NCBI GenBank assembly: GCA_030609245.1
Contig: JAUWCP010000084.1
Coordinates: forward strand, 1 to 9,456
Direction of reading: 5' to 3'
Origin: Hyphomicrobium sp.
Lineage (GTDB): Bacteria; Pseudomonadota; Alphaproteobacteria; Rhizobiales; Hyphomicrobiaceae
Length of the DNA: 9,456 bases
Below, one piece after another: positions 7,157 through 9,456 of this stretch (position 1 is the first letter of the stretch; each line of letters starts with the position of its first letter). The position numbers and the translations under genes are program-made. The notes beneath the pieces were generated by a model. That model did not search any database and had not been told where the DNA came from. It saw nothing but the letters and a program-made list of their open reading frames with translations.

Positions 7157-7444
7157 ATGCAGGTCGACGAAGCGACCGTCTGGCGCATTGCGCGCCTTGC
7201 GCGCATCAAGATCACCGAGGCGGAGGCGAAGGGTCTCAAGACGGAGCTTTCCGGCATTCTCAACTGGGTGGAGCAACTCGACGAGGTCGACACATCCTCC
7301 GTCGAGCCGCTGACGCGTGTCGTCCCCATCGAGTTAAGGCAGCGCGAAGACAAGGTCACCGACGGCGAAATTGCCGACGAGATCGTGAAGAATGCGCCCA
7401 TGATTGAGGACCACTACTTCGTCGTGCCCAAGGTGGTCGAATAG
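7157..7444 (+). CDS. gatC: Asp-tRNA(Asn)/Glu-tRNA(Gln) amidotransferase subunit C
   Basis: 95-residue small subunit of the heterotrimeric GatCAB amidotransferase, which converts mischarged Glu-tRNA(Gln) and/or Asp-tRNA(Asn) to the amide form. GatC wraps between GatA and GatB and stabilises the complex. The family pattern is plain: VDEATVWRIARLARI near the N-terminus, LSGILNWVEQLDEVDT in the middle, VEPLTRV, and a C-terminal NAPMIEDHYFVVPKVVE. The length is normal. The ATG at 7157 follows GAGGG (7149-7153) with a short three-base spacing. gatA follows after 78 bases. Which tRNA species it serves depends on whether the genome has GlnRS and AsnRS, which cannot be seen here. Confidence 0.95.
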   Translation: MQVDEATVWRIARLARIKITEAEAKGLKTELSGILNWVEQLDEVDTSSVEPLTRVVPIELRQREDKVTDGEIADEIVKNAPMIEDHYFVVPKVVE

Positions 7445-7522
7445 GGCTTAATCCGCGCCAAGAAATCCGTCGCAGCGGTGCCCGGAGATCCAAAACGAAT
7501 GCTCTTGATTGGAAGTCTTTAA

Positions 7523-9112
7523 GTGACCGAACTCAATAAGCTTACTATCGCGGAAGCGCGCGAGGGGCTGCGCAAGAAGCAGTTCTCCGCAATCGAGCTG
7601 ACAGAATCCTTCCTTGCCGCGATCGAGGCCGGCAATGATGGCCTCAATGCCTACGTTTTGGCCACTCCCGAAGTGGCGCTCGCCCAGGCCAAGGAAAGCG
7701 ACAAGCGGTTGATGACGGGCGAGGCGCGTCCTCTGGAAGGTCTGCCGCTCGGCAACAAGGATCTGTTCTGCACGAATGGTGTACGCACTACTGCTTGCTC
7801 CAACATCCTCGATGATTTCAAGCCGGCCTATGAATCGACGGTTGGCGCCAACCTGTGGAACGCCGGCGCTGTGATGCTGGGCAAGCTCAATTGCGACGAG
7901 TTCGCCATGGGCTCGTCTAACGAGACGAGCGCCTTTGGCCCTGTCGTTTCGCCGTGGCGACGCAAAGGCGAGGACGGCGCATTGAAGCCCGACAAGCTGG
8001 TGCCAGGCGGCTCCTCGGGCGGCTCGTCGGCGGCGGTTGCCGCCGACCTGTGTCTGGCTGCGACCGGAACCGATACAGGCGGCTCCATCCGCCAGCCCGC
8101 CGCGCTGACCGGCACCGTCGGCATGAAACCCACGTATGGGCGCTGCTCGCGCTGGGGGATTGTTGCGTTCGCCTCTTCGCTCGACCAGGCCGGGCCCATT
8201 GCCAAGACCGTGCGTGATGCTGCGGTCCTGCTGAAGGCGATGGCCAGCTACGACCCCAAGGACTCCACGTCCGTTGAAGCGCCTGTTCCCGATTACGAGG
8301 CTGCTCTTTCCGAAGGCATTAAGGGCCTGCGCGTCGGCGTGCCGAAAGAGTATCGCGTTGAGGGCATGTCCAAGGAGGCAGAGGAGCTGTGGAGCCGCGG
8401 CGTTGACTGGCTCAAGGCTGCGGGCGCCATCATCCATGACATTAGCTTGCCGCACACCAAGTACGCGCTGCCGGCCTACTACATCGTGGCTCCCGCAGAG
8501 GCCTCGTCCAATTTGGCACGCTATGACGGGGTGCGTTACGGCCTGCGCGTACCCGGCAAGGACGTCATCGATACTTACGCAAACACCCGCGCGGCAGGCT
8601 TCGGTCAAGAGGTGCGCCGGCGCGTCCTAATCGGTACCTATGTGCTTTCGGCTGGCTACTATGATGCCTATTATCTGAAGGCGCAGAAGGTGCGGTCCCT
8701 CATCAAGCACGATTTCGATGAGGCATGGAATTCGGTGGACGTGGTGTTGACGCCGACGACGCCGGAGCCGGCGTTTGCCTTCGGTGAGAAATTGGGCGAT
8801 CCCATTGCGATGTATTTGGAAGACATCTTCACCGTGACTGTGAACATGGCCGGGCTGCCGGGCATCTCGGTGCCAGCGGGACTGTCGGGCCAGGGCACGC
8901 CGCTAGGGCTCCAGTTGATTGGCAAGCCGTTCGACGAGGCGACCTTGTTTCGCGCCGCGCAAGCGATCGAGGACGCTGCTGGGCGCTTTGCGCCCCCGCA
9001 TCGCTGGTGGGAAACAGGTGGCCTAGCCGCGCCCGCATCAAAGGCGGCGCCTGCGTCAAAAGGTGCAAAGAATGCCGCGTCCCAGAAAAAGCCGGGAGGC
9101 AAGAGGAAATGA
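7523..9112 (+). CDS. gatA: Asp-tRNA(Asn)/Glu-tRNA(Gln) amidotransferase subunit A (amidase)
   Basis: 529-residue amidase-signature subunit that hydrolyses glutamine and delivers ammonia to GatB for amidation of Glu-tRNA(Gln) or Asp-tRNA(Asn). The Ser-cisSer-Lys triad is intact: Lys79 (GNKDLF), Ser164 (PGGSSGGSS) and nucleophile Ser188 (DTGGSIRQPAA). The 24-residue gap between the serines equals that in S. aureus GatA (154/178). An insertion of about ten residues before Ser164 (WRRKGEDGALKPDK) seems usual for alphaproteobacteria. The GTG at 7523 is supported by GGAAG (7511-7515) seven bases upstream. The protein exceeds the usual 485-500 residues because of a C-terminal Ala/Lys/Ser-rich tail after the conserved RWWE region, containing two copies of AAPASK (502-513). 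Its stop overlaps the start of the chorismate mutase gene. The 78-base spacer after gatC shows no clear signal beyond the ribosome-binding site. Confidence 0.96.
   Translation: MTELNKLTIAEAREGLRKKQFSAIELTESFLAAIEAGNDGLNAYVLATPEVALAQAKESDKRLMTGEARPLEGLPLGNKDLFCTNGVRTTACSNILDDFKPAYESTVGANLWNAGAVMLGKLNCDEFAMGSSNETSAFGPVVSPWRRKGEDGALKPDKLVPGGSSGGSSAAVAADLCLAATGTDTGGSIRQPAALTGTVGMKPTYGRCSRWGIVAFASSLDQAGPIAKTVRDAAVLLKAMASYDPKDSTSVEAPVPDYEAALSEGIKGLRVGVPKEYRVEGMSKEAEELWSRGVDWLKAAGAIIHDISLPHTKYALPAYYIVAPAEASSNLARYDGVRYGLRVPGKDVIDTYANTRAAGFGQEVRRRVLIGTYVLSAGYYDAYYLKAQKVRSLIKHDFDEAWNSVDVVLTPTTPEPAFAFGEKLGDPIAMYLEDIFTVTVNMAGLPGISVPAGLSGQGTPLGLQLIGKPFDEATLFRAAQAIEDAAGRFAPPHRWWETGGLAAPASKAAPASKGAKNAASQKKPGGKRK
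9026..9061 (+). repeat. Two tandem 18-bp units in the 3' end of gatA
   Basis: Units 9026-9043 and 9044-9061 agree at 14 of 18 bases and each encodes Ala-Ala-Pro-Ala-Ser-Lys. They lie in the low-complexity, lysine-rich tail of GatA, past the conserved enzyme core, and look like a small in-frame duplication. Confidence 0.7.
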
Positions 9113-9435
9113 GCCAGCGCAAGCCACAAGACTGCTCCGGCATGAGTGAGGTGCGCGCTGAGATCGATCGCATCGACACCGCCCTCGTCGACCTGATCGC
9201 GGAACGCTTGGAATTTGTGGACCGCGCCTGGCAACTCAAGACCAGTCCCGGCGACGCCTACGTGCCCTGGCGCATTCAGCAGGTGATCAACAAGGTCAAG
9301 GCGCGTGCCGAGCAACGGGGCCTGCCGCCGGAGCTCACCGAAGCGCTGTGGCGGCAGATGATTGGCTGGTTCGTCCAGTACGAAGAAGAGAAATTGCGCC
9401 GTCAGATCGAGGCAAGTGGCGGCGAGGGCGCGTGA
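9109..9435 (+). CDS. Chorismate mutase, AroQ class (monofunctional, PchB-like)
   Basis: 108-residue all-helical protein that would convert chorismate to prephenate for phenylalanine and tyrosine synthesis. The alignment with AroQ-class mutases is clear: Arg16 (EVRAEIDRID), Arg33 (LIAERLEFVDRA) and Lys44 have the same spacing as Arg11, Arg28 and Lys39 of the E. coli P-protein mutase domain, and Arg55 (WRIQQV) takes the Arg51 place. The last helix, LWRQMIGWFVQYEEEKLR, resembles PchB. By this alignment Glu92 stands where E. coli has Gln88. There is no dehydratase, dehydrogenase or DAHP-synthase domain and no signal peptide. The ATG at 9109 overlaps the gatA stop (ATGA) and is preceded by GGGAGG and GAGG, so translation is coupled to gatA. 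An ATG at 9142 is a less supported alternative. An isochorismate-pyruvate lyase role like that of PchB is possible but has no contextual support. Confidence 0.9.
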   Translation: MSQRKPQDCSGMSEVRAEIDRIDTALVDLIAERLEFVDRAWQLKTSPGDAYVPWRIQQVINKVKARAEQRGLPPELTEALWRQMIGWFVQYEEEKLRRQIEASGGEGA

Positions 9436-9456
9436 TGGAGATCAATGCGTTCGATC
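9435..9456 (+). CDS. Start of an unidentified gene (runs off the right edge)
   Basis: An ATG at 9435 overlaps the chorismate mutase stop by one base (TGATG) and has GGCGAGGG (9421-9428) six bases upstream, a good ribosome-binding arrangement. Only seven codons are visible (MEINAFD), too few to identify the product. It would be the next member of the gatCA series. Confidence 0.5.

Noticed and set aside
7448..8608. Long open frame on the minus strand opposite gatA (386 codons)
   Set aside because: It lies wholly over the well-conserved gatA coding sequence, has no recognisable domain, and is typical of antisense open frames in GC-rich DNA.

Overview
This window reads as ordinary chromosome of a GC-rich alphaproteobacterium, probably of the order Hyphomicrobiales (Rhizobiales). 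The evidence is the gene content: an aspartate carbamoyltransferase with typical alphaproteobacterial wording, ruvX, a UPF0173 hydrolase, a membrane-fused spermidine-synthase-like protein, and gatCA followed by a PchB-like chorismate mutase. Order-level placement is inferred from protein style and gene neighbourhood, not from a search.

Left part (1-3408): the window opens inside pyrB, which reads leftwards off the edge from a start at 244. Its candidate promoter lies so close to the ATG that the mRNA would be nearly leaderless. Divergent from it is aidB (370-2043), an acyl-CoA dehydrogenase-fold protein of the DNA alkylation response. aidB meets a PcfJ-domain gene of unknown role (2062-3273, minus strand) tail to tail, with only 18 bases between the stop codons. 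These two genes separate pyrB from ruvX, which are often close together in alphaproteobacteria, so they look like an inserted accessory pair.

Middle (3409-4010): ruvX reads left and the UPF0173 hydrolase reads right, sharing a short divergent spacer with one weak candidate promoter for the rightward gene.

Right part (4011-9456): all genes read rightwards with short gaps or overlaps: UPF0173 hydrolase, membrane-fused spermidine-synthase-like protein, gatC, gatA, chorismate mutase, and the first codons of another gene. GatC and GatA are two of the three subunits of the tRNA-dependent amidotransferase that makes Gln-tRNA(Gln) and/or Asn-tRNA(Asn); gatB is not in view. The chorismate mutase is translationally coupled to gatA by an ATGA overlap.

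There is no mobile element, CRISPR array, tRNA or rRNA, and no gene-free stretch longer than 135 bases. I see no clear undescribed system. The best leads are the aidB/PcfJ-like pair and the multi-membrane-span spermidine-synthase-like protein, both with unresolved function.
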